Assembly (NCBI GenBank): GCA_035293045.1
Contig: DATDOY010000237.1
Coordinates: 1 to 11,028, forward strand
Direction of reading: 5' to 3'
Length of the DNA stretch: 11,028 nucleotides
Source: DATDOY01 sp035293045
GTDB taxonomy: Bacteria > Actinomycetota > Acidimicrobiia > IMCC26256 > JACPCJ01
The notes below the pieces were generated by a model that saw only the letters and a program-made list of their open reading frames with translations, ran no database searches and was not told the origin of the DNA. Both the position numbers and the translations under genes were made by a program. This document shows, one piece after another, positions 1-7,948 of this stretch. Every line of letters begins with the position of its first letter. Position 1 is the first letter of the stretch.

Positions 1-18
1 ACGGTCGCTCGTCTGAGC

Positions 19-75
19 GAGGTGGCGGGTGGGTGGGCGAGCGAGCGAAGCGAGCGAGGGCGAGCGACGGCGCCC
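19..75. repeat. 57-base GCGA-rich dispersed repeat, copy A
   Basis: This copy lies downstream of nuoH. It matches the copy at 5956-6012 at 56 of 57 positions; the one difference is T at 30 against C at 5967. The plus strand is nearly all G, A and C: a GGTGGCGGG head, a run of GCGA/AGCG tetranucleotides and a GACGGCGCCC tail. It sits between short inverted arms, acggtcg at 1-7 and cgaccgt at 80-86, and a small hairpin (tcgctc at 5-10, gagcga at 15-20) touches its left edge. Matching copies in two spacers of one operon suggest a family of non-coding dispersed repeats. No transposase is present in the window. Confidence 0.85.
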
Positions 76-138
76 ACCACGACCGTCCGTACCCGCACGC
101 TGTTGGCGCCGGGAGCAGCGACCATTGTCCGCCGGGGA

Positions 139-1338
139 TCAGCCATGGTGGACGTCCTCGTTGGGCGTGTTCGCGCCACGGATCAGGGGCTCACGTTTGG
201 GCATCGAGTTCCAGAGGAACCCCATGATCACCAACGCGCCGACGACGACCACCGGGAGCGTGACCGCAATCGGCCAGTCCTGGTCGTTGCCGACCCGGAA
301 GACGGCGACGGCGGCGAGCCAGAGGATGGCAGCGGGGATGAGCACGCGCCACCCGAGATCCATGAGCTGGTCGTAACGCAGACGCGGCAGCGTGGCGCGC
401 AGCCAGAAGTACAAGAAGATGAAGACCGAGACCTTGGAGAGGAACCACACGACCGGCCAGATGTGGGGGAACACGTCGATGTGCGGGCCGGCGGGGCCAC
501 CGAGGAAGAGCGTCACCGCCATGGCCGACATCGTGACCATGTTCATGTATTCGGCGAGGAAGAAGATGGCGAAGCGCACGCCGGTGTATTCGGTGTGGAA
601 CCCACCGACGAGCTCCTGCTCGGCCTCGACGAGGTCGAAAGGAGCGCGGTTGGTCTCTGCGATCATCGCGACGACGAAGATCGCAAAGCTCACCGGGGTC
701 GCGAGGAAGAACCATTGGCCCACGGTGCTGAGGCCTTCCCACGGGCCCTGTTCGATCACGAGTCCACGCGTCGACAACGTGTTGGCGTGGAGGATCGCGC
801 CGACGGTGGCGAGACCGAGGGCTGCTTCGTAGCTGATCATCTGCGCCGTCGCCCGCACCCCGCCGAGCAGCGGGTACTTCGATCCCGACGCCCAGCCCGC
901 CAGCATCACGCCGTACACGCCGATGCCCGACATGGCGATCACGAAGAGCACGCCGATCGGCACCTCGGCGAGCTGCACATAGGTGGTGCGGTTGCCGATG
1001 GTGATGGTGTCGCCGAGCGGGATCACGCTGAACGCCAGGAACGCCGGCACCACCGAGAGATACGGCGCGAGCCGGAACACCGGCTTGTCGGCGGAGTCGG
1101 GGATGGACTGTTCCTTGAAGAAGAGCTTCACGCCGTCGGCGAGACTCTGGAGGATGCCGAACGGCCCGGCGCGGTTGGGGCCGATGCGGTTCTGCATGTC
1201 GGCGACGACTTTGCGCTCGAGCCAGATCAGCATCAGCACGGTGACGAGCAGCAGCACGAAGACGAACCCGGCCTTGCCGACGACGATCAGAACGTCGGCG
1301 AGATCGACCTTGCCGTCGGAAAAGAGCGGGTCGGTCAT
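139..1338 (-). CDS. nuoH: NADH-quinone oxidoreductase subunit H (membrane subunit of the quinone channel)
   Basis: NuoH (399 aa) is the inner-membrane complex I subunit that forms much of the quinone chamber and links quinone chemistry to proton pumping. The protein is strongly hydrophobic, with about eight or nine membrane spans, the first at residues 17-40. Family hallmarks are visible: ERKVVADMQNRIGPNRAGPF at 41-60, FFKE at 73-76, SKYPLLGGVRATAQMISYE at 153-171 and the acidic loop ETNRAPFDLVEAE at 228-240. The hydrophilic tail (379-399) is rich in charged residues. The ATG at 1338 shares one base with the nuoG stop (TGATG), so translation is probably coupled. No nuoI start can be fixed in the remaining 138 bases, which hold repeat copy A. 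Length and motifs are normal for the family. Confidence 0.97.
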   Translation of the reverse strand: MTDPLFSDGKVDLADVLIVVGKAGFVFVLLLVTVLMLIWLERKVVADMQNRIGPNRAGPFGILQSLADGVKLFFKEQSIPDSADKPVFRLAPYLSVVPAFLAFSVIPLGDTITIGNRTTYVQLAEVPIGVLFVIAMSGIGVYGVMLAGWASGSKYPLLGGVRATAQMISYEAALGLATVGAILHANTLSTRGLVIEQGPWEGLSTVGQWFFLATPVSFAIFVVAMIAETNRAPFDLVEAEQELVGGFHTEYTGVRFAIFFLAEYMNMVTMSAMAVTLFLGGPAGPHIDVFPHIWPVVWFLSKVSVFIFLYFWLRATLPRLRYDQLMDLGWRVLIPAAILWLAAVAVFRVGNDQDWPIAVTLPVVVVGALVIMGFLWNSMPKREPLIRGANTPNEDVHHG

Positions 1339-4067
1339 CAGGTGAGCGTCTCTACTTGGATGTCGGTCACGGGGCTGCTCGCGTCGATGAGATCGGCGGC
1401 GGTACTGCCGGGCTGGTTGAACGGGAGGTAGGCGACGCCCTTGGGGGTGCCCGAGTCGCTGCGAACCGGGAGAACGACCGAGCCGCGCGACGACGTGATC
1501 TTCACCCGTTCACCTTCGGCCACGCCAAAGCTCTCGAAGTTCCACGGGTTGACGAGCAGGACGGCCTCGTCCGCGAGCTCTGCGGTGGGCGCGGATTGAG
1601 TGACGGCGAGCCCGTTGTCGTAGAGACGACGACCCGACACCAGGCGTAGCGCGTACGAATCCTGCGGCGGAATCTCGAGGCGCTCGAACGAACGGTCCCA
1701 CACGAGCAACGCCGGCGGTTCCCCGCCGACCGCGACCGCGGGCGACGCCTCGTCCTCAGCCGCGCTCTCGGCTTCGACGGCGGCGTCCACGTCGGGGACG
1801 GATGCCTCGGCGTCGTGTTGGTCTTCCGGCGGAATGACCCGACCTTGGATGATGACCTGGGTTTCCTGGAGACCGGCGAGCCCGGGCTCGGCGTCGGCCC
1901 ACGGCGTGATCGGATGACCCGGACGCCCCATCACGGGTTCCTCGCGGCCGGGCGGCACCACGACGCCATCGCGCGCGAACAGGAGCGTCTGCGGGGTGGC
2001 CTGCACGTAGGCCGGGGCGACGCGAGCGATGTGGGCCTGCACCTCGTACACGCTCTCGAGATCGAGGTCGACGTCGAAGCGCGCCGCCAACTCCACAGCG
2101 ATGCGCCAGTCCTCCATCGACGTCCCGGCGGGGGTGACCTTGCGGGCCAGCCGCATCACGCGGCCCTCGATGTTGGTGGTCGTGCCGTCCTTTTCCCCCC
2201 ACAGAGCAGTCGGCAGCACCACCTTGGCGTGCTTGGACGACTCGGTGACAAAGCTCCCGACCGCCACCACGAACGGGACCGATTCGAGGGCCTGGCGGGC
2301 GAGGTCGCGGTCGGGGAAGTCGACGGCGGGGTTGGAGCCGAGGATGACCAGCGCCTTGATGTCGCCGACCACGGCGGCGCGGAGAATCCCCTCGGTGGAT
2401 CGTCCGCGCTGGAGCGGAACGGCACCCCAGTGCGCGGCGAACCAATCGCGCCCTTCGTCGAGCGAGACCCGTCCGGGGAGCACCCCCGGGGCGAGCCCCA
2501 TGTCGAGCGCGCCGTGCACGTTGCCGCGGCGGAGCGCGGAGAGCACGCGGGTGCCCGGCAGGCCGGCGAGTGCAGCGAGGGCCCGGGCCGGCGCCTCCGA
2601 GGATTCGGCGAGCGACGGGCGGCCGGCCACGACCACCGTGTTGACCTTGCCGGCGAGGATGTTGGCGGCCTGTGCGATCTGACCGTCGGAGTCACCCTTG
2701 GGGGCCTTCCCCTGGATTGCGGCGAGCAACTGCTCGCACACGCCTCCCTCCTCACCGGGGCGGTAGCGGACCTTGGCGGTCGCGTACGGCGAAAGACCGT
2801 GGTCACGAGGAGCGACGTCGATGATCGGTACGCCGAGTTCCACCGCGGCGCGCCGGAGGCGCAGGTAGAGGACCGGCAGCTCCTCTTTGAGGTCGGGTGC
2901 CATGAGCACGATGGCGCGCGCCGTGTCGCAGTCGTCGATGCGCGCCTGGGGCAGTCCGAGGACGGCCTCGGCCGGCAGGCCGTCTCCGACCTGACAGTCC
3001 ACGTTGTCGCTACCGAGCACGCCCTTCATCAGCCGCGCCCAGAGATAGGCGTCCTCGTTGGTCCCACGGGCGCCGCCGAGAAGCGCCACGGATTCCGGCC
3101 CGTGGGTCGAGACGGCTTCGGTCAGCCCGTCGGCGGCGGCGTCGAGGGCCTCGGGCCAGCTCACGTCGACGAACTCACCCTTGCGCTTCTGGATGGCGGG
3201 CGACGTCGCCCGCTCCGCCGAGTGGACGTACTCAAAGGCGAACCGGCCCTTGTCGCACAGCCATCCGTGGTTGACCGGCGACGAGTCGACCCCGAGTAGT
3301 CGCACCATCACGTTGGTCGAGCTTTGGAGGGCACCCCGGCAGCCAACGGCGCAGAGCTGGCACGAGGTCTCGACCGTCTCGAGGTCCCACGGCCGGGCGC
3401 GGAAGCGGTAGGGGTTCGCCGTGAGGGCGCCGACGGGACAGATCTGCACCGTGTTGCCCGAGAAATAGGAGAGGAAGGGCTCGTCGGGGAATGTGAGCAC
3501 TTGCATGTGCCCCCCGCGCTCAACGAAGTCGATGAGAGGGTCGCCCGCGATCTCGTCGGCGAACCGCGTGCAGCGGCCGCATTGGATGCAGCGCTCGCGG
3601 TCGAGGTCGACGAGATCCGAGATGGCGATCGGCTTGGCGAAGTGGCGCTTCTCTTCGACGAAACGCGACTCGCCCGGGCCGAACGCCAGCGTGTGGTCTT
3701 GGAGCGGGCACTCGCCACCGCGGTCGCACACGGGACAGTCGAGCGGGTGGTTGATGAGGAGGAACTCCAGCACGCCCTCTTGGGCCTTGCGGACTTCCTG
3801 CGACTCGGTCTGCACGACCATCCCGTCGGTAACACGCGTCGTGCATGCGGGTGGCAACCCGCGCACGCCATCGACCTGCACGAGACACATCCGACACATC
3901 CCGACTGGCTTCATGCGCTCGTGCCAGCAGAACCGAGGGATGTAGACGCCCTGGTCTTGCGCGGCCTTGATCAAGAGTTCGCCGGCCGGCGCCTGGAACT
4001 CCTTGCCGTCGACGGTGAGGGTGACGAGGTTCTGTTCGCCCATCTCCTCGGTCCTCTTCCCGCTCAT
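1338..4067 (-). CDS. nuoG: NADH-quinone oxidoreductase subunit G (iron-sulfur subunit)
   Basis: NuoG (909 aa) carries electrons through iron-sulfur clusters in the peripheral arm of complex I. The N-terminal ferredoxin fold has 2Fe-2S cysteines C47, C58, C61 and C75. The His-ligated cluster motif is H107, C111, C114, C120. A 4Fe-4S site follows at C160, C163, C166 and C210. The extra N7-type cluster, CxxCxxxC-x27-C, is complete at C236, C239, C243 and C271. A molybdopterin-oxidoreductase-like body follows, then an acidic linker (about 748-780) and a C-terminal molydopterin-binding-like domain (804-909). The chosen ATG overlaps the nuoF stop (ATGA, 4067-4064) and has an AAGGG upstream; a second ATG at 4043 (MGEQNLV) is possible. 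The open frame continues upstream to 4340, but that part is out-of-frame nuoF. The protein is somewhat long for the family because of the linker. Confidence 0.96.
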   Translation of the reverse strand: MSGKRTEEMGEQNLVTLTVDGKEFQAPAGELLIKAAQDQGVYIPRFCWHERMKPVGMCRMCLVQVDGVRGLPPACTTRVTDGMVVQTESQEVRKAQEGVLEFLLINHPLDCPVCDRGGECPLQDHTLAFGPGESRFVEEKRHFAKPIAISDLVDLDRERCIQCGRCTRFADEIAGDPLIDFVERGGHMQVLTFPDEPFLSYFSGNTVQICPVGALTANPYRFRARPWDLETVETSCQLCAVGCRGALQSSTNVMVRLLGVDSSPVNHGWLCDKGRFAFEYVHSAERATSPAIQKRKGEFVDVSWPEALDAAADGLTEAVSTHGPESVALLGGARGTNEDAYLWARLMKGVLGSDNVDCQVGDGLPAEAVLGLPQARIDDCDTARAIVLMAPDLKEELPVLYLRLRRAAVELGVPIIDVAPRDHGLSPYATAKVRYRPGEEGGVCEQLLAAIQGKAPKGDSDGQIAQAANILAGKVNTVVVAGRPSLAESSEAPARALAALAGLPGTRVLSALRRGNVHGALDMGLAPGVLPGRVSLDEGRDWFAAHWGAVPLQRGRSTEGILRAAVVGDIKALVILGSNPAVDFPDRDLARQALESVPFVVAVGSFVTESSKHAKVVLPTALWGEKDGTTTNIEGRVMRLARKVTPAGTSMEDWRIAVELAARFDVDLDLESVYEVQAHIARVAPAYVQATPQTLLFARDGVVVPPGREEPVMGRPGHPITPWADAEPGLAGLQETQVIIQGRVIPPEDQHDAEASVPDVDAAVEAESAAEDEASPAVAVGGEPPALLVWDRSFERLEIPPQDSYALRLVSGRRLYDNGLAVTQSAPTAELADEAVLLVNPWNFESFGVAEGERVKITSSRGSVVLPVRSDSGTPKGVAYLPFNQPGSTAADLIDASSPVTDIQVETLT

Positions 4068-5416
4068 GACGGCCCTTGCTCTTGATGACGGGCCGCCGGG
4101 CCGCGAGGCCCGGCAAACGGGCACCTCGCCTCGGTCACGTGCTGGTGGACCTCGTCGCGGAAGAACTTGTCGAGGCTCACGACGGGCGACACCGAGCTCG
4201 GCCCAAGCGGGCAGATCGTGGTCTGACTGAACGGCGCGTTCAGCCCGGGGCTGATGTTGTCGCCGACGTCGAGAAGAAGGTCGAGGTCCTCGGCGCGGCC
4301 GTCGCCGGTTTCGATGCGGTGCAGGATCTTGGTGATCCATCCCGTTCCCTCACGACACGGCGTGCACTTGCCGCAGCTCTCATGAGCGAAGAACTTGGCC
4401 AATCGCCATGCGACGCGCACGGCGCATGTCGTGTCGTCGAAGACCATGACGGCGCCGGAGCCGAGCATGACGCCATAGGTCTCCTGGACGAAGTCCATGT
4501 CGAGCGGCGCGTCGAGGTGTTCGTCGGACCCCGTGAGCCACTGCGATGACGCGCCCCCCGGCACGAAGAACTTCACGGAGCGATCGTCGCGAATGCCGCC
4601 ACCCAGGTTCTTCTGGTACATGAGGTCGCGGAAGGTGGTCCCGAGCTCCACTTCGTAGTTGCCCGGTCGGTTCACGTGGCCCGAGAGCGAGAACAGCCGC
4701 GTCCCCGTCGAGCGGTTGACGCCGAGCTTTCCGTACTTCGCTCCCCCCATGGTGATGATGGCGGGCAGGGTGCACAAGGTCTCGACGTTGTTGACGACGG
4801 TGGGCTTGGCGTACAGACCCTCGATGGCGGGGAACGGCGGGCGGATGCGCGGCATGCCTTGACGTCCCTCGAGGCTTTCGAGCAGCGCCGTCTCCTCGCC
4901 ACAGATGTAGGCGCCGGCGCCGCGGTGGACCACGATCTCGAGGTCGAACCCGGACCCGAGGATGTTGCCCCCGACGTAGCCGCGTCCGCGGGCCTCGTCG
5001 ATGGCGGCGACGAGGCGGTCATAGCCGAGGGCGAACTCGCCGCGGACGTAGACGAAGGCAAGATTGCAGCCGACGGCGTAGCTGGCGATGGCGATGCCCT
5101 CCACCAACTGGTGCGGGTCGCGCTCGAGGAGCATGCGGTCCTTGAACGTCGAAGGCTCGCCCTCGTCGGCGTTCACGACGAGGTATCGCGGGTAGGAGCC
5201 TTCGGGAAGGAAGCTCCACTTGCTCGCGGTCGGGAATCCGGCGCCGCCTCGGCCCCGCAGACCCGCGGCCTCGACCTCGCCTCGGATCTTGTCGGGCTTC
5301 ATCTTGAGCGCGGCGCGCAGCGCGTCGTAGCCGTTGGTGGCGAGGACCGCCTCGATGGTCCACGAATCGTCGGGTCGATCGGCGAGACGCTTGGTGATGA
5401 TCGTCTTTTGGCCCAT
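4064..5416 (-). CDS. nuoF: NADH-quinone oxidoreductase subunit F (NADH- and FMN-binding)
   Basis: NuoF (450 aa) oxidises NADH and passes electrons through FMN to cluster N3 at the tip of the peripheral arm. The FMN/NADH glycine-rich loop GLRGRGGAGFPTASKW is at 52-67; families usually have FPTGLKW, so AS in place of GL is a mild variation. NADEGEPSTFKDR at 82-94 and GAGAYICGEETALLESLEG at 166-184 are typical. The 4Fe-4S ligands are C348, C351 and C354 in ESCGKCTPCREG plus C402 in TICPLG. The ATG at 5416 shares a base with the nuoE stop (TGATG), and a GGGGAG lies upstream. An open frame reaching 5920 is nuoE read out of frame. The tail after residue 430 is Pro/Ala/Arg-rich and probably disordered. 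Confidence 0.97.
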   Translation of the reverse strand: MGQKTIITKRLADRPDDSWTIEAVLATNGYDALRAALKMKPDKIRGEVEAAGLRGRGGAGFPTASKWSFLPEGSYPRYLVVNADEGEPSTFKDRMLLERDPHQLVEGIAIASYAVGCNLAFVYVRGEFALGYDRLVAAIDEARGRGYVGGNILGSGFDLEIVVHRGAGAYICGEETALLESLEGRQGMPRIRPPFPAIEGLYAKPTVVNNVETLCTLPAIITMGGAKYGKLGVNRSTGTRLFSLSGHVNRPGNYEVELGTTFRDLMYQKNLGGGIRDDRSVKFFVPGGASSQWLTGSDEHLDAPLDMDFVQETYGVMLGSGAVMVFDDTTCAVRVAWRLAKFFAHESCGKCTPCREGTGWITKILHRIETGDGRAEDLDLLLDVGDNISPGLNAPFSQTTICPLGPSSVSPVVSLDKFFRDEVHQHVTEARCPFAGPRGPAARHQEQGPS

Positions 5417-5907
5417 CAGCTGGGGCTCCCCGACACGCTGCGGGCGCGCCGCTCGCCCGAGCGGTACGACTCGACGATCTCCACCGCGGTCTCCGGCGTC
5501 AGCCGCTCGTGGAACTCGTAGTTGACCTGGAGCGCGGGTGCGCCGCCGCAGGCGGCGAGACACTCGACCTCTTCGACGTGCACCTCGTCGCTCTCGGCGT
5601 ACTGACCCCGGAGGTGCTCGTAGATCTCGGGCCCGCCGGTCACGAGGCAGGAGACGTTGGTGCACACCGATACGACATAGCGACCGACCGGCTCGCGCTT
5701 GTACATCGTGTAGAAGGCGCACGTCCCGAGCACTTGCGCCGGCTCGATGTCCACCAGCGCGGCGATCTCGCGCATGGCGTCGGGGCTGACCCAACCCTCC
5801 TGGTCTTGCGCGAGGTGCAACAGCGGCATCACCGCGGAGCGCTTCACGGGGTAGCGGTCGACGATGGCCCGCGCGCGCTGGCGATTGTCCTCGGTGAAGA
5901 ACGTCAT
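5416..5907 (-). CDS. nuoE: NADH-quinone oxidoreductase subunit E (2Fe-2S, thioredoxin-like)
   Basis: NuoE (163 aa) binds cluster N1a and partners NuoF in the NADH dehydrogenase module. The helical N-terminal half contains SAVMPLLHLAQDQEGWVSP (24-42), typical of the family, followed by a thioredoxin-like 2Fe-2S domain. The four ligands are C82 and C87 (VCTNVSC) and C116 and C120 (ECLAACGGAP). The ATG at 5907 is supported by a good Shine-Dalgarno, GAGGG at 5918-5914, six bases upstream. The gene is separated from nuoD by a 139-base spacer with repeat copy B, so it may be translated independently of nuoD, while its stop overlaps the nuoF start. Confidence 0.97.
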   Translation of the reverse strand: MTFFTEDNRQRARAIVDRYPVKRSAVMPLLHLAQDQEGWVSPDAMREIAALVDIEPAQVLGTCAFYTMYKREPVGRYVVSVCTNVSCLVTGGPEIYEHLRGQYAESDEVHVEEVECLAACGGAPALQVNYEFHERLTPETAVEIVESYRSGERRARSVSGSPS

Positions 5908-5938
5908 CGGCGACCCTCAACAGAAAGTAGCGATGGCC

Positions 5939-6018
5939 GTGGCGGGCGCCGGAGGGAGGTGGCGGGCGGGTGGGCGAGCGAGCGAAGCGAGCGAGGGCGA
6001 GCGACGGCGCCCGGCCAC
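5939..6018. repeat. Inverted arms enclosing repeat copy B in the nuoD-nuoE spacer
   Basis: Arms gtggcgggcgcc (5939-5950) and ggcgcccggccac (6006-6018) pair over 12 bases with one bulged base. In the nuo transcript they could close a stem around the repeat. The right arm overlaps the tail of the repeat; the left arm is unique to this locus. A 10-base perfect palindrome, tctccggaga (6034-6043), lies just past the nuoD stop. The structure has no U-tract, so it is not an obvious intrinsic terminator. Confidence 0.55.
5956..6012. repeat. 57-base GCGA-rich dispersed repeat, copy B
   Basis: This is the second copy of the repeat, matching 19-75 at 56 of 57 positions. It lies wholly between the nuoD stop (6047) and the nuoE Shine-Dalgarno (5914-5918), so here it is not part of a gene. 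Both copies have the same orientation relative to the operon; the mRNA strand is C/U-rich with GCUC/CGCU runs. The near identity in a non-coding spacer suggests recent spread, gene conversion or a conserved role in RNA or DNA. Confidence 0.88.
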
Positions 6019-6046
6019 CGCAAAGTGCCTCGATCTCCGGAGAGGA

Positions 6047-7336
6047 TCATCGGTCGACGTCTCCCATGATCGGGTCAGCCGACGAAATGATCGCCACGGC
6101 GTCGGCGATGAGACCGCCCTGCATCATCACCGGCAGCGACTGGACGTTGTAGAAGGACGGCGCCCGGACGTGCATCCGGCACGGTCGGCTCGTCCCGTCG
6201 GAGACCATGTAACAACCGAGTTCCCCGCGTGGGGACTCCACGGCTTGGTAGGTCTCGCCCGTGGGAACCTTGAACCCCTCGGTGAAGAGCTTGAAGTGGT
6301 GGATGAGCGCTTCCATGGACTCGTCGATGCGCTTGCGGGGCGGGGGCGTCACCTTGAGGTCCTGCACGCGGTAGTCGCCGCGCGGCATCTTCTCGACGCA
6401 CTGGCGAACGATCCGCAACGACTCGACCACCTCGTGGAGACGGATGCGGTAGCGGTCGAAACAGTCGCCGTTTTCCGTGTAGATGACGTCGAACTCAACC
6501 TCGGGATAGGCCAAGTAGGGCTGGTCCTTTCGCAAGTCCCAGGCGACGCCCGTCGAGCGCAAAATCGGGCCGGTGGCCCCGAGGGCGGCGGCCTCCTCGG
6601 CGGTGATAACACCGACCCCGACGGTGCGCTCGAGCCAGACCGGATTTTCGGTCAGCAGCGCGTCGTATTCGAAGACGCCGTCCATGACGAGGTCGGAGAC
6701 ATCGAGGATGTCGTCCTCCCACCCATCCGGAAGGTCGGCGGCGACGCCGCCCACGCGGATGAAGTTGTGGTTCATCCGCAAGCCCGTGACCTTTTCGAAG
6801 AAACGCAGCACTTCCTCGCGCTCGCGCCAGCCGTAGATCATCATCGAGAGGGCCCCGATGTCCATGCCGTTGGTGGCGAGGAAGAGCAGGTGCGACGCGA
6901 CGCGGTTGAGTTCGCAGAGCATCATCCGGATCCACGTCGCCCGCTCGGGAACCTCGATGCCCAGGAGGTGCTCCGCGGCCATGGCGTAGACCAGCTCGTT
7001 GAAGAAGGGGGACGCGTAATCCATGCGGGTGACGTTGGTGCCACCCTGCACGTAGGTCAGCTCCTCGCCGGTCTTCTCCATGCCCGTGTGCAGGTAGCCG
7101 ATCACCGGCTTGCACCGGAGCACGGTTTCACCGTCGAGCTCCATCAGCAGGCGCAGCACGCCGTGGGTCGACGGATGCTGGGGGCCCATGTTCACGACCA
7201 TGGTCTCGCCCTCGGGCCACAGCGAGCCCGTCACGACGACATCGAGCGTGTCCTGGCCGGCACGCGGCCTGGGGATGAGGTCGTCTTGCGCGCCCTCGTC
7301 GGTCATGTGCTCGAGGCGCTCGTGCTCGGTCGTCAT
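6047..7336 (-). CDS. nuoD: NADH-quinone oxidoreductase subunit D (quinone site, 49-kDa type)
   Basis: NuoD (429 aa) forms the quinone-reduction pocket with NuoB and is related to the large subunit of NiFe hydrogenases. The hallmark GPQHPSTHGVLRL begins at residue 51. By alignment with Thermus Nqo4, H58 and Y107 (in TRMDY) match the quinone-headgroup residues His38 and Tyr87. Other typical blocks are GYLHTGMEKT (80-89) and the C-terminal MGDVDR. The first 45 residues are a variable acidic extension. The ATG at 7336 overlaps the nuoC stop (ATGA); a second ATG at residue 11 is possible. The upstream open frame to 7834 is nuoC out of frame. Downstream lies the 139-base spacer with repeat copy B. 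Confidence 0.97.
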   Translation of the reverse strand: MTTEHERLEHMTDEGAQDDLIPRPRAGQDTLDVVVTGSLWPEGETMVVNMGPQHPSTHGVLRLLMELDGETVLRCKPVIGYLHTGMEKTGEELTYVQGGTNVTRMDYASPFFNELVYAMAAEHLLGIEVPERATWIRMMLCELNRVASHLLFLATNGMDIGALSMMIYGWREREEVLRFFEKVTGLRMNHNFIRVGGVAADLPDGWEDDILDVSDLVMDGVFEYDALLTENPVWLERTVGVGVITAEEAAALGATGPILRSTGVAWDLRKDQPYLAYPEVEFDVIYTENGDCFDRYRIRLHEVVESLRIVRQCVEKMPRGDYRVQDLKVTPPPRKRIDESMEALIHHFKLFTEGFKVPTGETYQAVESPRGELGCYMVSDGTSRPCRMHVRAPSFYNVQSLPVMMQGGLIADAVAIISSADPIMGDVDR

Positions 7337-7944
7337 CGGCTCGCCGTCTCGCCGGTGGCGTCGCGTTCGAGCGATTGCTGCGATGGCGTGGCGCGGGGAC
7401 CCTTGAACTGCACGGGGACGCGTGCGGCCGCGTCGTCCTTGCGGAGCGGATGGCCCGCCCAGTCGTCGGGCAGGAGGATGCGGGTCAGGTCGGGATGGTC
7501 GGCGAACACCACGCCGAAGAGGTCGTAGGTCTCGCGCTCGGGCCAGTCGGCGCCGGCGAAGACCGGGGCGAGGCTCGGCACCGTCGGCTCGGCGATCGGA
7601 ACCTCGCAAATGGCCCGCAGCCGACGGTTGCGGGCCCGCGACAAAAAGTTGGCCACCACCTCGAGGCGCTCGGGCGACACGCCCGGCGGCACATGACGCG
7701 ACCGGTTCAGCAGGTGGTCGACGGCGCAGACGTCGACGCAGGTCTCGAACTGCTGCTCGTCGCGCAGCCACTGCGCAAACGGTCGCCACGATTCGCGCGG
7801 GACGTACGCCACAGCCTGGCCGAGGGACTCGCACCCGACCACGTCGGGGAATCGCTCGGCGGCAGCTGCGAGCACCTCGTCCCCGCCCTCGTGCGCGTTT
7901 TCACGAGCGGCGTCGTCGGCGGGCGTGGACTCGGTGTCGGACAC
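7333..7944 (-). CDS. nuoC: NADH-quinone oxidoreductase subunit C (30-kDa type)
   Basis: NuoC (203 aa) is a structural subunit between the peripheral and membrane arms; it has no cofactor. The family signature runs from ERETYDLFGVVF at 137-148 through HPDLTRILLPDDW to GHPLRKD at 164-170. The first 25 residues are acidic and variable. I chose the GTG at 7944 because it lies 4 bases after the nuoB stop, there is no in-frame ATG in the NuoC part, and the open frame further upstream is nuoB in another frame. No clear Shine-Dalgarno precedes it, so translation probably relies on ribosomes finishing nuoB. The gene is not fused to nuoD, unlike in Escherichia coli. Confidence 0.94.
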   Translation of the reverse strand: MSDTESTPADDAARENAHEGGDEVLAAAAERFPDVVGCESLGQAVAYVPRESWRPFAQWLRDEQQFETCVDVCAVDHLLNRSRHVPPGVSPERLEVVANFLSRARNRRLRAICEVPIAEPTVPSLAPVFAGADWPERETYDLFGVVFADHPDLTRILLPDDWAGHPLRKDDAAARVPVQFKGPRATPSQQSLERDATGETASR

Positions 7945-7948
7945 GGGG

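Noticed and set aside
19..75. CRISPR-like array or tandem repeat
   Set aside because: There are only two copies, almost 6 kb apart, with no spacer units; the internal GCGA runs are simple sequence.
1..125. Minus-strand frame opening with ATG at 125 (MVAAPGANSVRVRT) and running off the left edge, possibly a nuoI start
   Set aside because: No NuoI-like residues appear and the frame passes through repeat copy A, which is non-coding at its other site. The sequence beyond position 1 would be needed to decide.
22..1431. Long plus-strand open frame (469 codons) opposite nuoH
   Set aside because: It is antisense to a clear NuoH gene, is rich in His, Asp, Glu and Arg as expected from the reverse of GC-rich codons, and has no recognisable domain.
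1815..3299. Plus-strand open frame of 494 codons opposite nuoG
   Set aside because: It is the complement of conserved NuoG codons; the composition is biased and no motif is seen.
4068..4340. N-terminal extension of NuoG upstream of 4067
   Set aside because: The extra 91 codons overlap nuoF in another frame and read as Arg/Pro-rich sequence, whereas the ATGA overlap at 4067 and the ferredoxin domain mark the true start.
5939..6046. Intrinsic terminator between nuoD and nuoE
   Set aside because: The inverted arms enclose a large loop and no U-run follows on the minus strand; nuoE continues the same operon.
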